64,000 nt of DNA from CBDBZL01 sp965213545 (GTDB lineage Bacteria > Pseudomonadota > Alphaproteobacteria > Sphingomonadales > Sphingomonadaceae), in contig CBDBZL010000002.1 in the NCBI GenBank assembly GCA_965213545.1, positions 248,001 to 312,000 on the forward strand, written 5' to 3'. The notes beneath the pieces are model-generated. The model was not told the origin of the DNA and searched no databases. It was given only the letters and a program-made list of their open reading frames with translations. The first letter of the stretch is position 1. Each line of letters begins with the position of its first letter. Both the position numbers and the translations under genes were made by a program. This document shows, piece after piece, positions 26,251-35,566 of the stretch.

Positions 26251-27216
26251 TTATACCGGGACCCTGCTGCCCTTCAGCAAAGCGTCGAAATAGGCAATTG
26301 TCTTGGGCAGGCCTTCCTTGAGCGGCGTGCGGGGCTGCCAGCCATCGAGGCTCTCGCGGGCCAGGGTGATATCGGGTCGGCGCTGCTTGGGATCGTCGGA
26401 CGGAAGGGGCTTGCGCTCGAGTACCGAGGCGGACCCGGTCAGATCGAGAATGGTCTCGGCAAGCTCGAGAATGGAGAACTCGCCCGGATTGCCCAGGTTG
26501 ACCGGCCCGGTGAACTTGGCAGGCGTCTTCATGAAACGCACGAAAGCTTCGACAAGGTCGTCGACATAGCAAAAGGAGCGGGTCTGGCTGCCATCGCCAT
26601 AGATGGTGATCGGCTCGCCGCGCAGCGCCTGGACGATGAAGTTGGAGACCACCCGCCCGTCTTGCGGATGCATCCTGGGACCATAGGTGTTGAAGATGCG
26701 CGCCACCTTGATCTCCAGCCCGTGCTGCCGGTGGTAGTCGAAGAACAGCGTCTCGGCGCAGCGCTTGCCCTCGTCGTAGCACGAGCGGGTTCCCACCGGA
26801 TTGACGTTGCCCCAGTAGCTTTCGGGCTGCGGATGGACGATCGGGTCGCCATAGACTTCCGAGGTCGAGGCTTGGAAGATGCGCGCGCCCGTCCGCTTGG
26901 CGAGCCCCAGCATGTTGATCGCGCCGTGCACGCTGGTCTTGGTGGTCTGCACCGGATCGTGCTGATAGTAGATCGGCGATGCGGGGCAGGCGAGGTTGTA
27001 GATCTGCCCGACCTCAACGAATAGCGGGAAGGTGATGTCGTGGCGCTTCAGCTCAAAGCGCGGGTTGCCGTGATGGTGCGCGACATTGTCGTGGCTGCCG
27101 GTGAAGAAGTTGTCGACGCACAGCACATGCGCGCCATCGGCGATCAGCCGGTCGCACAGGTGCGAGCCCAGAAAGCCCGCCCCGCCGGTGACGAGAATGC
27201 TTTGCCGTCCATACAT
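26251..27216 (-). CDS. uxs: UDP-glucuronate decarboxylase (UDP-xylose synthase)-like
   Basis: This 321-residue enzyme is an extended short-chain dehydrogenase: NAD loop [11 protein letters not shown] (residues 9-19), [21 protein letters not shown], the active-site Ser-Tyr-Lys set STSEVYGDP and YDEGKRCAE, and [16 protein letters not shown] and PIYYQxDPxQT are typical of UXS, which converts UDP-glucuronate to UDP-xylose in the cytosol. The length equals soluble UXS and there is no N-terminal membrane anchor. ATG 27216 follows GAGGGCCTGGGA; the frame upstream is not conserved. dTDP-glucose dehydratases are the nearest alternative, but the CPASP motif speaks against them. Confidence 0.88.
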   Translation of the reverse strand: MYGRQSILVTGGAGFLGSHLCDRLIADGAHVLCVDNFFTGSHDNVAHHHGNPRFELKRHDITFPLFVEVGQIYNLACPASPIYYQHDPVQTTKTSVHGAINMLGLAKRTGARIFQASTSEVYGDPIVHPQPESYWGNVNPVGTRSCYDEGKRCAETLFFDYHRQHGLEIKVARIFNTYGPRMHPQDGRVVSNFIVQALRGEPITIYGDGSQTRSFCYVDDLVEAFVRFMKTPAKFTGPVNLGNPGEFSILELAETILDLTGSASVLERKPLPSDDPKQRRPDITLARESLDGWQPRTPLKEGLPKTIAYFDALLKGSRVPV

Positions 27217-27636
27217 GTCCCAGGCCCTCGCAGCTTTCAAACCCCCGGAGCAACGCACGACACCCGGCATCGACCCTCCGACAGCCAAGCTGGAAGGCGA
27301 GCCGGGTAAAGATCGCAAGCAAATTCGGTTAGGAAGCCGCGGTAATCCATTGACGGGACGGACCCTCTGCTCCGCGACAGCTTGGGCCTATCCGCCCGGA
27401 CAGCCCGCGTTACCGGCCGCGCCGCCGTGATTATCGCCGCCTCGTCCCTGCCTATCGAGCTATCGCGGCGTTGGACGAGGCGCAGTGGCTTTCCATAGGC
27501 TTGCCAAGGTGATAGCGGCGCGGGCGAGTTTCTTCCCGGATTAGAAAAGGGGCATTTTCCATTGAGACCCGCTCGGGGGCGTGATCTGGTCAGACTGGGT
27601 GTGCCGCCGCACCTTGCCCGATAATGCCGCCCCATA
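27217..27636. other. Intergenic region without a gene
   Basis: The 420 bases between the UDP-xylose synthase-like gene and the third sulfotransferase have the normal base composition of the window. I see no convincing coding frame, tRNA, terminator with a T run or transposon end. Promoters for both divergent genes are expected here. Confidence 0.5.
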
Positions 27637-28440
27637 ATGAAGGGGGATGACCGGACCGATCTGGTGATCGTCGGCGCGCAGAAGTCGGCGACCACCACCT
27701 TGTTCGATATGCTTGCCCAGTCGCCTCGGATCGCAGCAGCGCGGCCAAAGGAACCCCACTTTTTCAGTACCGTGGACGACTGGCGATCGCGGCTCGACGA
27801 GTATCATCGCATTTATCGCGGGCAAACCGGGTTCCTACGCCTGGAGGCATCCACCAGCTATACCTTCTTCCCGCACCGCCGGCCGCAAATCTGGAACGAC
27901 CTCAAGGAATATAATCCCGAAATCAGGGTCATCTATATCATCCGCAAGCCGACCGACCGGATCCTATCGCATTACCGGCATAGCCTCAGACGCGGCTATA
28001 CGACGAAAGGTCTGCACGAGTTCGTCGCCGAGTACCCGCTGGCAATCGCAATCTGCCGATATCACTCGCAGATCGAGCCCTATCTCGAGACGTTGGGGGG
28101 GGACAATGTGCTCCTCCTTACCTTCGAGGAAGTGGTCTCGCGACAGGCCGGGACGCTCGCGCGCATCGCCCGGTTCGCGAGCTTGCCGCAGGCCTCCCTG
28201 GAAGAAGCGGGGCATATCCACGCGAACCGCAGCGAGAATCTGGAACATTATCGCCTGATGAGGCTGGGCAAGCTCAGCCGGGCGATCGATACCCTGGCCA
28301 CGCGCCGCAGAGCGGCCCGCGCCGCCGCAACGATCATGCCTCCAGACCTGGCGAGCAGGATTATCGAGCAGCTGGAACCCGAGATCGCCGGAATGGAACG
28401 CCTGATGCAGCGCAGTTTCGGGAACTGGCGTATACCCTAA
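27637..28440 (+). CDS. Sulfotransferase family protein
   Basis: This 267-residue sulfotransferase has the PAPS loop VGAQKSATTTLFDML (residues 12-26), KEPHFFST, and the 3'-phosphate site YIIRKPTDRILSHYRH. This is the compact heparan-sulfotransferase-like form that modifies sugars. It starts at ATG 27637; the start is well placed ten residues before the loop. It is the third sulfotransferase gene of the island and the only intact one on this strand. It stands alone, followed by the convergent alcohol dehydrogenase gene. Confidence 0.85.
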   Translation: MKGDDRTDLVIVGAQKSATTTLFDMLAQSPRIAAARPKEPHFFSTVDDWRSRLDEYHRIYRGQTGFLRLEASTSYTFFPHRRPQIWNDLKEYNPEIRVIYIIRKPTDRILSHYRHSLRRGYTTKGLHEFVAEYPLAIAICRYHSQIEPYLETLGGDNVLLLTFEEVVSRQAGTLARIARFASLPQASLEEAGHIHANRSENLEHYRLMRLGKLSRAIDTLATRRRAARAAATIMPPDLASRIIEQLEPEIAGMERLMQRSFGNWRIP

Positions 28441-28460
28441 GATCGCCGGAAGCCGTCAGC

Positions 28461-29648
28461 TCAGGCCGCGCGTTCCATCCCCGGTTTTAGGACCACCTTG
28501 GTCCAGCTGTCCTGCTCGTCATGGAAGCACTGGTAGCCACGCGGGCCATCCTCCAGCGGCAAGCGATGCGAGATGAGGAAGGTGGTGTCCACCTCGCCTT
28601 TCTCGATCTTCTCCAGCAGCGGCTTGAGATAGCGTTGAACATGCGTCTGCCCGGTGCGCACCTGGACGCCCTTTTCCATCAGCGCGCCGAGTGGAAACTT
28701 GTCGGTCATCCCGCCATAGACCCCCGGGATCGAGATCTTGCCGCCGAAGCGCACCGCCAGGATGGCTTGCTTGAGCGCCGCGGCCCGATCGGCGCCCACG
28801 CCCACGGTCTGCTTGACGATGTCGATCATGTTGTCGATCGCAAAGCCGTGCGCTTCCATGCCCACGGCGTCGATCACCGCATCGACCCCGATCCCGCCCG
28901 ACATTTCCATCAACGCCTCGCGCACGTCGGTCTCGCGGAAATTGATGATGTCGGCACCCAGCTTGCGGGCCAGTTCGAGCCGGTGCGGATAGTGGTCGAT
29001 GGCGATTACTTTGGCCGCGCCCATCGCGATGGCCGACTGGATCGCGAACAGGCCGACCGGACCGCAGCCCCATACCGCCACGGTATCATCGGGCTGAATG
29101 TCGGCATTTTCCGCCCCCATCCACCCGGTGGGCAGGATGTCGGACAGGAACAGGACCTGGTCGTCCTCCAGATGGTCGGGGATCACGATTGGTCCCACAT
29201 CCGAGAACGGCACGCGGACATATTCCGCCTGGCCGCCTGAATACCCGCCGGTAAGGTGCGAATAACCGAACAGCCCCGCCATTGGGTGGCCATATTGCTT
29301 GGCCGACATATCCTGCTTTTCGGCCGGGTTGGAGTTCTCGCACGCCGAGAACTGCTCGACATGGCAGTGGAAACATCCGCCGCAGCTGATTGTGAAGGGC
29401 ACCACCACGCGCTGCCCTTTTTGCAGCGTGCTCTTTGCGCCGGTCTCGACCACTTCGCCCATGAACTCATGGCCCAGCACATCGCCTGCCTGCATTGCGG
29501 GAATGACGCCATCATAAAGGTGCAGGTCCGAGCCGCAGATGGCGGTCGAGGTGACCTTGATCACCGCATCGCGCGGATTGACGATTTCGGGGTCGGACAC
29601 GGTTTCCACGCGCACATCCTTGGTTCCATGCCAGGTGAGGGCACGCAT
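28461..29648 (-). CDS. Zinc-dependent alcohol/formaldehyde dehydrogenase-like protein
   Basis: The 395-residue medium-chain dehydrogenase has the catalytic zinc ligands in CGSDLHLY and GHEFMGEV, a structural zinc set C-x2-C-x2-C-x7-C (CGGCFHC...C, residues ~90-105), and the NAD loop VWGCGPVG near residue 195. It resembles the glutathione-independent formaldehyde dehydrogenase group that has a long insertion between the zinc loop and the coenzyme domain. The physiological substrate is unknown. The start ATG overlaps the stop of the SRPBCC gene by one base (TGATG), so it is the last gene of that operon. Confidence 0.85.
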   Translation of the reverse strand: MRALTWHGTKDVRVETVSDPEIVNPRDAVIKVTSTAICGSDLHLYDGVIPAMQAGDVLGHEFMGEVVETGAKSTLQKGQRVVVPFTISCGGCFHCHVEQFSACENSNPAEKQDMSAKQYGHPMAGLFGYSHLTGGYSGGQAEYVRVPFSDVGPIVIPDHLEDDQVLFLSDILPTGWMGAENADIQPDDTVAVWGCGPVGLFAIQSAIAMGAAKVIAIDHYPHRLELARKLGADIINFRETDVREALMEMSGGIGVDAVIDAVGMEAHGFAIDNMIDIVKQTVGVGADRAAALKQAILAVRFGGKISIPGVYGGMTDKFPLGALMEKGVQVRTGQTHVQRYLKPLLEKIEKGEVDTTFLISHRLPLEDGPRGYQCFHDEQDSWTKVVLKPGMERAA

Positions 29649-30319
29649 CAGGCGGTCTCCTTCTCATGTTGCTTGGCGGCACGCGTCTGATCCGCTTGCC
29701 TGGCGGAGGTGGCGATCTCACCGGTCTCCATCAGCATCTTGAAACGCTTGAGGTCATGGCGGGCCTGGATCGCGGGTTCGCGCAGGAAGGCCTTGGCGAT
29801 CACCCGGCCTAGCTCGCCTCCGGGTGGCTTGTAGGCGATGATAAGCGAGACGCGCGTGCCGCGTTCGCCCGGCGCGTCGGTGAATGTGACCCGGCCCTCG
29901 GTGTCGATGTCCGAGCCCTCGATCGAGCGCCAGGCGATGAGTTCGCCCTCCTCCTCGCGCACGATTTTGGTCTCCACGTCCACCGTGCGGCCTGCGGGTG
30001 CCTTGATCGTCCAGACCGCATGGCCGCTTGCCGCATCCTTCACCTCGATCTGTTCGAGGTTTTCCATGAAGGAGGCAAGATTGGTGAAATCGCGCCAGAA
30101 CGAGAACAGTTCATGGCGCGGTTTGCGGATGGTGACCGTGCGGCCGACGACATCATATTTGCCGAACGAGCGCCGCTGGGTGAAGCCGGGCGCATCATCA
30201 CCCCAGTCGCGATCTTCGCTGCTCGCACGCCGAGCGGCAAGCACCGCGCCCAGTGCCACCCCGCCGAGCGCCAGGCCCACTGCGGCCAGCCCGGCGCCTT
30301 CTTGCTTGTCCTTCGTCAT
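29648..30319 (-). CDS. SRPBCC (polyketide cyclase/START-like) membrane protein
   Basis: This 223-residue protein begins with a short hydrophobic helix (residues 9-29, a glycine/alanine helix), then a SRPBCC-fold domain with YDVVGRTVTIRKPRHELFSFW, LASFMENLEQIEV and LIAWRSIEGSDIDTEGRV. This is the cyclase/dehydrase-type YndB-like pattern that binds hydrophobic ligands. The C-terminal tail is charged. ATG 30319 has AAGGAGA ahead; longer frames upstream are rejected. It lies 52 bases after the methyltransferase gene, so it may belong to the same long transcript. Confidence 0.78.
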   Translation of the reverse strand: MTKDKQEGAGLAAVGLALGGVALGAVLAARRASSEDRDWGDDAPGFTQRRSFGKYDVVGRTVTIRKPRHELFSFWRDFTNLASFMENLEQIEVKDAASGHAVWTIKAPAGRTVDVETKIVREEEGELIAWRSIEGSDIDTEGRVTFTDAPGERGTRVSLIIAYKPPGGELGRVIAKAFLREPAIQARHDLKRFKMLMETGEIATSARQADQTRAAKQHEKETA

Positions 30320-30371
30320 GAGAATCTCCTTGTGATCAATAGGATGCATGGCCGCCCGGTTTCGTTCCGCC

Positions 30372-30944
30372 TCAGCGTCGCAGCAGGTCGATCCGGTAAT
30401 TTTCGTGGCAAGTCTCATCATGAACCGACCAGGATGCGGCATCGGCAAACAGGCGTGCCGCTTGTGCGCCGCCAACCGGCAGATCGTTCTCCCCGGTCCA
30501 GTTGACCAGCAGGCACGTGCTGCCACCGGCCAGCGTAGAATGAGCGCGCCGTGCGGTCGCGGCAATTTCCCCGGCGGAAAGGAAGTAGAGGACTTCGGAA
30601 AAGATGATGAGGTCGAACTCGCCCGGCGGCCAGTCACCGGGTATCTCGCGGCGCTCGAAGCGCACTTGGGGCAAGCCGCCAAGCCGGTCGCGCGCGCGCT
30701 CCAGTGCCGTCTCCGAGACATCGATCGCCAGCAGCATCTCGCAGCGCGGCGCAAGCATGGCCGTAAGAAGGCCCGTCGCGCAGCCTATCTCCAGACCGTG
30801 CCGGTATCGGGCGTCGGCCAGCGCGGCTAGGGTCTGCGAACGCTTGTCGCGCTCATAAGCGCTGTGCTCCAGGTCCCACGGATCGGTTCCATCGGCGAAC
30901 AACCGATCGAAGGTGGTCCGCCGCTCGCTCTTGCGCTCAGCCAC
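30372..30944 (-). CDS. Class I SAM-dependent methyltransferase, NodS-like
   Basis: This 190-residue methyltransferase has motif I as LEIGCATGLLTAML (residues ~50-63), DVSETALERA (motif post-I) and FDLIIFSEVLYFL (motif IV region). The match to NodS-type N-methyltransferases is in DRLFADGTDPWDLEHSAYERDKR, of which TDPWDLEHSAYE is diagnostic for the NodS family. NodS methylates the amino group exposed by NodB in Nod-factor synthesis. GTG 30944 overlaps the PIG-L stop by eight bases, which fixes the start better than the upstream frame. Fourth gene of the GT2-flavoprotein-deacetylase-methyltransferase set. Confidence 0.82.
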   Translation of the reverse strand: MAERKSERRTTFDRLFADGTDPWDLEHSAYERDKRSQTLAALADARYRHGLEIGCATGLLTAMLAPRCEMLLAIDVSETALERARDRLGGLPQVRFERREIPGDWPPGEFDLIIFSEVLYFLSAGEIAATARRAHSTLAGGSTCLLVNWTGENDLPVGGAQAARLFADAASWSVHDETCHENYRIDLLRR

Positions 30945-31677
30945 GGATGAAGAGTTCCGGCCACAAGGCGAAATGCTCGGCCAGCGCGGCAGGCATGACG
31001 AAGGCATCGGGATCATCGGGGATCAGCCTGGTCATTTGCGAGCGGTGCGCCGCCATGGCGCGGCGCTTCTTCATCACCAGGTCGGGATCGCCCGGTTCGA
31101 ACCGGGTCAACTCGGGCACTGGGTGCGAAAGCGCGCCGAACCTGCCCCACACCGGAAACTCCCACAGCACGGCGCCAAGGCGGCGAGCCAGCCGCCCGGC
31201 GATGGCGGCAGCGGCTTGATGATCGCAGTGAGGATCGTGCCGCCAGGTGGTCCATATGCTGCACACGCGAAGATCGCGCCCCCGTTGCTCGAGCGCGTCC
31301 AGCCGTTCGGGATCGAGCATATCCGCCGTGCTGCTGCCATCGGGAAGCGAAAGCCGTTCCATCAATACGGGCCGCTCGCCGACCAGCAGCGTCAGAGCCT
31401 CGGCCAGCTCAGCGCGGCGGATGGTAGCCAGGCGCTCCCGGCTGGTGGCGCGCGATTTGGGATGCGAGCCTTCGCCATCGGTCAGCAGGACAAGCATCAG
31501 GTCGCGCCCCGCCCGTGCCGCGGCCGACAGCGCCATCCCGCAGCCGAGCGTCTCATCGTCGGGGTGGGGGATAACCAGCATCAGTCCGCCCGGCGGGGAA
31601 AGCTCGTCCAGGCTGACCTCACGCGCCTGACGGGTCAGTGCCAAAAGCGCGCCCTCGGCAACCTGCGGGACGCTCAC
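30937..31677 (-). CDS. PIG-L family deacetylase (LmbE-like)
   Basis: This 246-residue zinc-dependent N-deacetylase has the signature PHPDDETLGCG (residues ~36-46) and the second metal motif HCDHQAAA near residue 157. PIG-L enzymes remove N-acetyl groups from N-acetylglucosamine-containing glycans and glycolipids and from thiol precursors such as GlcNAc-Ins. GTG 31677 overlaps the flavoprotein stop by four bases (GTGA); the frame continues upstream but only as antisense to that gene. In context it would uncover a free amine on a sugar made by the preceding glycosyltransferase, for the methyltransferase that follows. Confidence 0.88.
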   Translation of the reverse strand: MSVPQVAEGALLALTRQAREVSLDELSPPGGLMLVIPHPDDETLGCGMALSAAARAGRDLMLVLLTDGEGSHPKSRATSRERLATIRRAELAEALTLLVGERPVLMERLSLPDGSSTADMLDPERLDALEQRGRDLRVCSIWTTWRHDPHCDHQAAAAIAGRLARRLGAVLWEFPVWGRFGALSHPVPELTRFEPGDPDLVMKKRRAMAAHRSQMTRLIPDDPDAFVMPAALAEHFALWPELFIRG

Positions 31678-32765
31678 AGCGCCTCCGCCATACCGCCCGC
31701 CGCGATGAGCCCTGCCGCCGCCCGCGCGCGCTTGGCGTCGGGCGCCGCCTGGCACACGAACAGCGCCAGATCGCGGCGTATCCGCTCGATCGCGGTTCCC
31801 TCGACATGCGCCGCCATGCCCAGCGCCCGCTCGCATTGGGCGATGACCGCAAGGCAGGAGCGTTCGGTAACCTCGCGCGCCAGCAAGGCCAGTGCCGCCT
31901 TTTGCGGGTCAGCGTCCTTCGCTTCGACCGCATAGGCCGCTCGCAGGATCCACAGCCGCGCAGTCTCGATCGCGATCGCAGCACGCACAATGCGGTCGCG
32001 CTGATGCGGGTCATCCTGCCTCCCGGATGCCACCAGCGCCTCGATCATCGCGGTATGAAGCGCTTCCGCCGCGCCCAGATGCGCCGCGCAATAACGCCAC
32101 ACCCCGCCCTCGAAATGCGGTTCGCGCGTGTAGTCCCCCGCCTGACCGAGACGCGCGTCATCGCCAAGTTTCAGACCGCCGAAATCATATTCGCCCGACC
32201 GCGTCGCCCGCATCCCCGCCATTCGCCAGGGCTGAGCATCGGCGCGTGCGGGATCGTCGGCCGGCACCACCAGCATCTGCACCCCCTCGCCCATCCTCGC
32301 GATCACCACCGCCGCGCCGATAACCCCCAGACCCGAGGCGAACCGCTTGCCGCCCACCAGCACCAGCTGGTCCCCGGTAACCTCCAGCGCCAATGGTCGC
32401 GCGGGCGTATCGGCACCCCACACCCCCAGCATGACCCCGTCTCGAACGTCGGCGAAGACCCGATCGCGCAGGGCCGGGGCGGCATAGAGGTCCACCAGCT
32501 TGGCCGCGTTCATATGGCCTTCGAACAGCCGTGCGACCGACAGATTGGCCCGCCCCATGTTTCTAAGCGCCAGGAAGGCAGCTTCGGTCGCACCAGGCTC
32601 GCAGCCCCACCCGCTGCCCCCGGCAATGGTCGGCAGGCACGCGCGCAACCAGCCTGCCTCGCGAAGCGATGCGACATCGGCAAGCAGACAGCCATCGGTC
32701 CGATCGGCCAGATCCGCCCGTCCGGTGATGTCGGCAATGAGCGTGTTCGCGCTGGGATCAGGCAT
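31674..32765 (-). CDS. Acyl-CoA-dehydrogenase-fold flavoprotein
   Basis: This 363-residue protein has the acyl-CoA dehydrogenase fold: an N-terminal helical domain, the flavin-contacting strand VGGKRFASGLG in the middle (residues ~140), and a C-terminal four-helix bundle with ERALGMAAHVEGTAIERIRRD. It is shorter than typical enzymes, and the usual catalytic-Glu context is not obvious, so it may not act on acyl-CoA. Enzymes with this fold also oxidise amines on nucleotide sugars (for example KijD3/ORF36 nitrososynthases). The ATG at 32765 overlaps the GT2 stop by eight bases and the stop overlaps PIG-L. Confidence 0.75.
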   Translation of the reverse strand: MPDPSANTLIADITGRADLADRTDGCLLADVASLREAGWLRACLPTIAGGSGWGCEPGATEAAFLALRNMGRANLSVARLFEGHMNAAKLVDLYAAPALRDRVFADVRDGVMLGVWGADTPARPLALEVTGDQLVLVGGKRFASGLGVIGAAVVIARMGEGVQMLVVPADDPARADAQPWRMAGMRATRSGEYDFGGLKLGDDARLGQAGDYTREPHFEGGVWRYCAAHLGAAEALHTAMIEALVASGRQDDPHQRDRIVRAAIAIETARLWILRAAYAVEAKDADPQKAALALLAREVTERSCLAVIAQCERALGMAAHVEGTAIERIRRDLALFVCQAAPDAKRARAAAGLIAAGGMAEAL

Positions 32766-33960
32766 CGAGCAGAAGGTCCGCCCCGTCGCCTGTCGCGTTC
32801 GCCTCGACCAACAGCGCCTCGGCCTTCGCCAGTTCGCTGGCGACCTGGTCCTGGCGCATGCGCGGTCCGGTCAGCGAGGGATCACGCCCCAGCGCCTGCG
32901 CGAAGCGGGCCGCACGGTCCGGTTCCGGCGCAAGGCCATTCCAAAGCTCTGCCCGGCGATGCAGCAGCGCTATCGGCACCAGGTCATCGTCGCACAAAGG
33001 GTTGGCGCTGGTCGCGCGTTCGCTCAGCGCATCGCTCACCCCGCCCGGCGTTCGCCCCTCCGTCCGGCCCGATGTGACCACCAGCGCATCATCGCGGCAG
33101 ACGATGGTCATCCCCGCCTCGCCCGCCAGTCGCGCCAAGGCCTTGTCCTCGCCCGACTTGGGCGTAGGCAGCCCACCCAGCGCACGGTAGCAGCGGGTGC
33201 TGATCGCCAGGCTCGCGGCCAGCGCGGGGATAGCAGCGGGAAGCCCGTCATGTCCGGTCCACAAATGCCACAGGCTGGCGCTGCACGCCTTGTAGGCCCG
33301 CTCCAGCGCGCCGCACTCGTGGACGCTGGCGGGCAGCCGGGACAGGTCCGCCTCGTCGATGGTCACCGCACCGCAGACCAGGTCGGCTCCCTCCCTGAGC
33401 GCCGCTAGTTTGACCGCCAGCCAGGCGGGATCGACACGGCTGTCGGCATCGGTGGTGAGCAGATTGCCGCCCGGTGCCAGCATCGCCGCCAGATCGAGCG
33501 CCAGACGGCGAGCGAAGGGAGCAAAGCGCATCTCATCGGCGAAAAGCGTGTCCGCCACCAGCACATGGCGTCTGGCGTTACGAGCCCAGTCGAGGATCAG
33601 CGCGGACGAGGCATCATGGGAGTCGTTGACCACGAAAACCACCGCGCCGATGACCTCAACGCGCTTCATCGCCGCATCGAGCGCCGCCAGACTGGCAGGC
33701 AGCAGCGCCTCTTCGTTGCGGACGGGCACCGCGATGGCGAACGACACCGGCGCCTTAACGGTCGAACGCACCTGATCGATGCGAGCGCGGCCAGTGAATG
33801 GCGGGGCAGCGAGCAGGCTCTTGATCACATCCTGATCGAGCGGTTCGGGTTCTGCTTGCTGACGAAAAGTGCGACCGGTCTCACCCACGTCCGGTGCGAC
33901 AAAGGCGTCCTTCGGCAATCGGCCGACAGAAGATGCCCCGCCAAGCGGAATGAACATCAT
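32758..33960 (-). CDS. Glycosyltransferase family 2
   Basis: This 400-residue protein has an N-terminal extension of ~70 residues, then the GT2 core: [33 protein letters not shown], and the DxD as [13 protein letters not shown] later [13 protein letters not shown] segment carries the catalytic-type acidic residue. GT2 enzymes of this class use UDP-sugars at the membrane face. ATG 33960 has AGGGA ahead; a GTG 18 bases earlier is possible. It is the first gene of the overlapping operon and ends eight bases into the flavoprotein gene. Confidence 0.82.
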   Translation of the reverse strand: MMFIPLGGASSVGRLPKDAFVAPDVGETGRTFRQQAEPEPLDQDVIKSLLAAPPFTGRARIDQVRSTVKAPVSFAIAVPVRNEEALLPASLAALDAAMKRVEVIGAVVFVVNDSHDASSALILDWARNARRHVLVADTLFADEMRFAPFARRLALDLAAMLAPGGNLLTTDADSRVDPAWLAVKLAALREGADLVCGAVTIDEADLSRLPASVHECGALERAYKACSASLWHLWTGHDGLPAAIPALAASLAISTRCYRALGGLPTPKSGEDKALARLAGEAGMTIVCRDDALVVTSGRTEGRTPGGVSDALSERATSANPLCDDDLVPIALLHRRAELWNGLAPEPDRAARFAQALGRDPSLTGPRMRQDQVASELAKAEALLVEANATGDGADLLLDA

Positions 33961-34333
33961 CGGCGGTTCCCTTGCCACCGACCATGGCGAGCAAAGACAT
34001 CTGATGCCTCATCACGACAAGTTACCCGCGCGTTCGCGCCCGGCCACAGAAAGGACCGTTCGTCCGGTAGGGGGCGGTGCGAACGATATGGGCAAGCCGA
34101 GGTGGCTGCGACAGCCAAAAGACACCTCCCAAGTGTGGTTTGTGAAGGACGGTTCCCGCGCAAAGACAAGCGATGAAATGCTCTCGCGTTCCAGCAAGCC
34201 CCCTGACAGCGCTTGGCCGTTGCCACCCTCTCACGGCCACCTTGCTTGCGTCCACCATGCGTGCTGCCTAAGGAGCCAGCCGTCATTTCCACCACGCGCA
34301 TTCAACATCAGCACGCATCAGGGGCGCCGCAGC
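33961..34333. other. Divergent intergenic region (GT2 operon/icd)
   Basis: About 370 bases separate the two divergent genes. I see no ORF of known type, RNA or clear terminator. An in-frame extension of icd exists but its residues (Arg/Pro/Ser-rich) are not conserved. Promoters for both sides should lie here. Confidence 0.5.
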
Positions 34334-35563
34334 ATGGGCAAGATTAAGGTCGCAAATCCCGTCGTCGAGATCGACGGCGACGAGATGACGCGGATCATCT
34401 GGCAGTGGATCCGCGAGCGTCTGATCCTCCCCTATCTCGATATCGACCTCAAATATTACGACTTGGGGATAGAGAAGCGCGACGAGACGCGTGACAAGAT
34501 CACCGTCGAGTCTGCCGAGGCGATCAGGCAATACGGCGTCGGCGTCAAATGCGCGACCATCACGCCGGACGAAGCGCGGGTCGAGGAATTCGGGCTGGCC
34601 GAGATGTACCGCTCGCCCAACGGCACGATCCGCAACATCCTGGGCGGCACCATTTTCCGCGAGCCCATCGTCATCGAGAACGTGCCGCGGCTGATCCCCG
34701 GCTGGACCGACCCCATCGTGGTCGGCCGCCATGCCTTCGGCGATCAGTACCGGGCGACTGACATGCTCGTGCCCGGCCCCGGCAAGCTGCGCCTCGTGTT
34801 CGAGGGCGACGACGGCAAGGTTATCGACCGCGAGGTCTACGAGTTCAAGGAACCGGGCGTCGCAATGGCGATGTACAATTTGGACGAATCGATCCGCGAT
34901 TTCGCCCGCGCCAGCCTGAATTACGGGCTCGATCGCGGCTGGCCGGTTTACCTGTCGACCAAGAACACCATCCTCAAGAAGTATGACGGGCGCTTCAAGG
35001 ACCTGTTCCAGGAGGTGTTCGATACCGAAGGCTTCGCGCAGAAGTTCGACGAGGCGGGGATTGAATACCAGCACCGGCTGATCGACGACATGGTGGCCTC
35101 GGCGCTCAAGTGGAACGGCAAGTTCATCTGGGCCTGTAAGAACTATGACGGCGACGTCCAGTCCGACCAGGTGGCGCAGGGCTTCGGCTCGCTGGGCCTG
35201 ATGACCTCGGTGCTGATGACCCCCGACGGCAAGACCGTGGAGGCCGAGGCCGCGCACGGCACCGTCACCCGCCATTTCCGCCAGCACCAGGAGGGCAAGG
35301 CAACCTCGACCAACCCCATCGCCTCGATCTTCGCCTGGACCCGCGGCCTCATGTATCGCGGCCGCTTCGATGGCACGCCGCAAGTGGTCAAGTTCGCCGA
35401 ATCACTGGAGCGCGTCTGCGTCAGCCGGGTCGAGAGCGGACAGATGACCAAGGACCTCGCGCTGCTCATCGGCCCGGGCCAGAACTGGCTGACCACCGAG
35501 CAATTCTTCGAGACCATCGTCGAGGGGCTGGAGGCGGAGATGGAGACGAAGGGGTTGGGGTGA
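34334..35563 (+). CDS. icd: Isocitrate dehydrogenase (NADP+)
   Basis: This 409-residue enzyme converts isocitrate to 2-oxoglutarate with NADP in the TCA cycle. It is of the eukaryotic-like dimeric type common in alphaproteobacteria: [14 protein letters not shown] at the N-terminus, the substrate loop [19 protein letters not shown] (only partly quoted: SPNGTIRN), DDMVA, and [10 protein letters not shown] near residue 310 for NADP binding. ATG 34334 is chosen because family proteins start at MGKIKVxNPVVE. It converges on mrr with only three bases between the stops. Confidence 0.95.
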   Translation: MGKIKVANPVVEIDGDEMTRIIWQWIRERLILPYLDIDLKYYDLGIEKRDETRDKITVESAEAIRQYGVGVKCATITPDEARVEEFGLAEMYRSPNGTIRNILGGTIFREPIVIENVPRLIPGWTDPIVVGRHAFGDQYRATDMLVPGPGKLRLVFEGDDGKVIDREVYEFKEPGVAMAMYNLDESIRDFARASLNYGLDRGWPVYLSTKNTILKKYDGRFKDLFQEVFDTEGFAQKFDEAGIEYQHRLIDDMVASALKWNGKFIWACKNYDGDVQSDQVAQGFGSLGLMTSVLMTPDGKTVEAEAAHGTVTRHFRQHQEGKATSTNPIASIFAWTRGLMYRGRFDGTPQVVKFAESLERVCVSRVESGQMTKDLALLIGPGQNWLTTEQFFETIVEGLEAEMETKGLG

Positions 35564-35566
35564 CGG

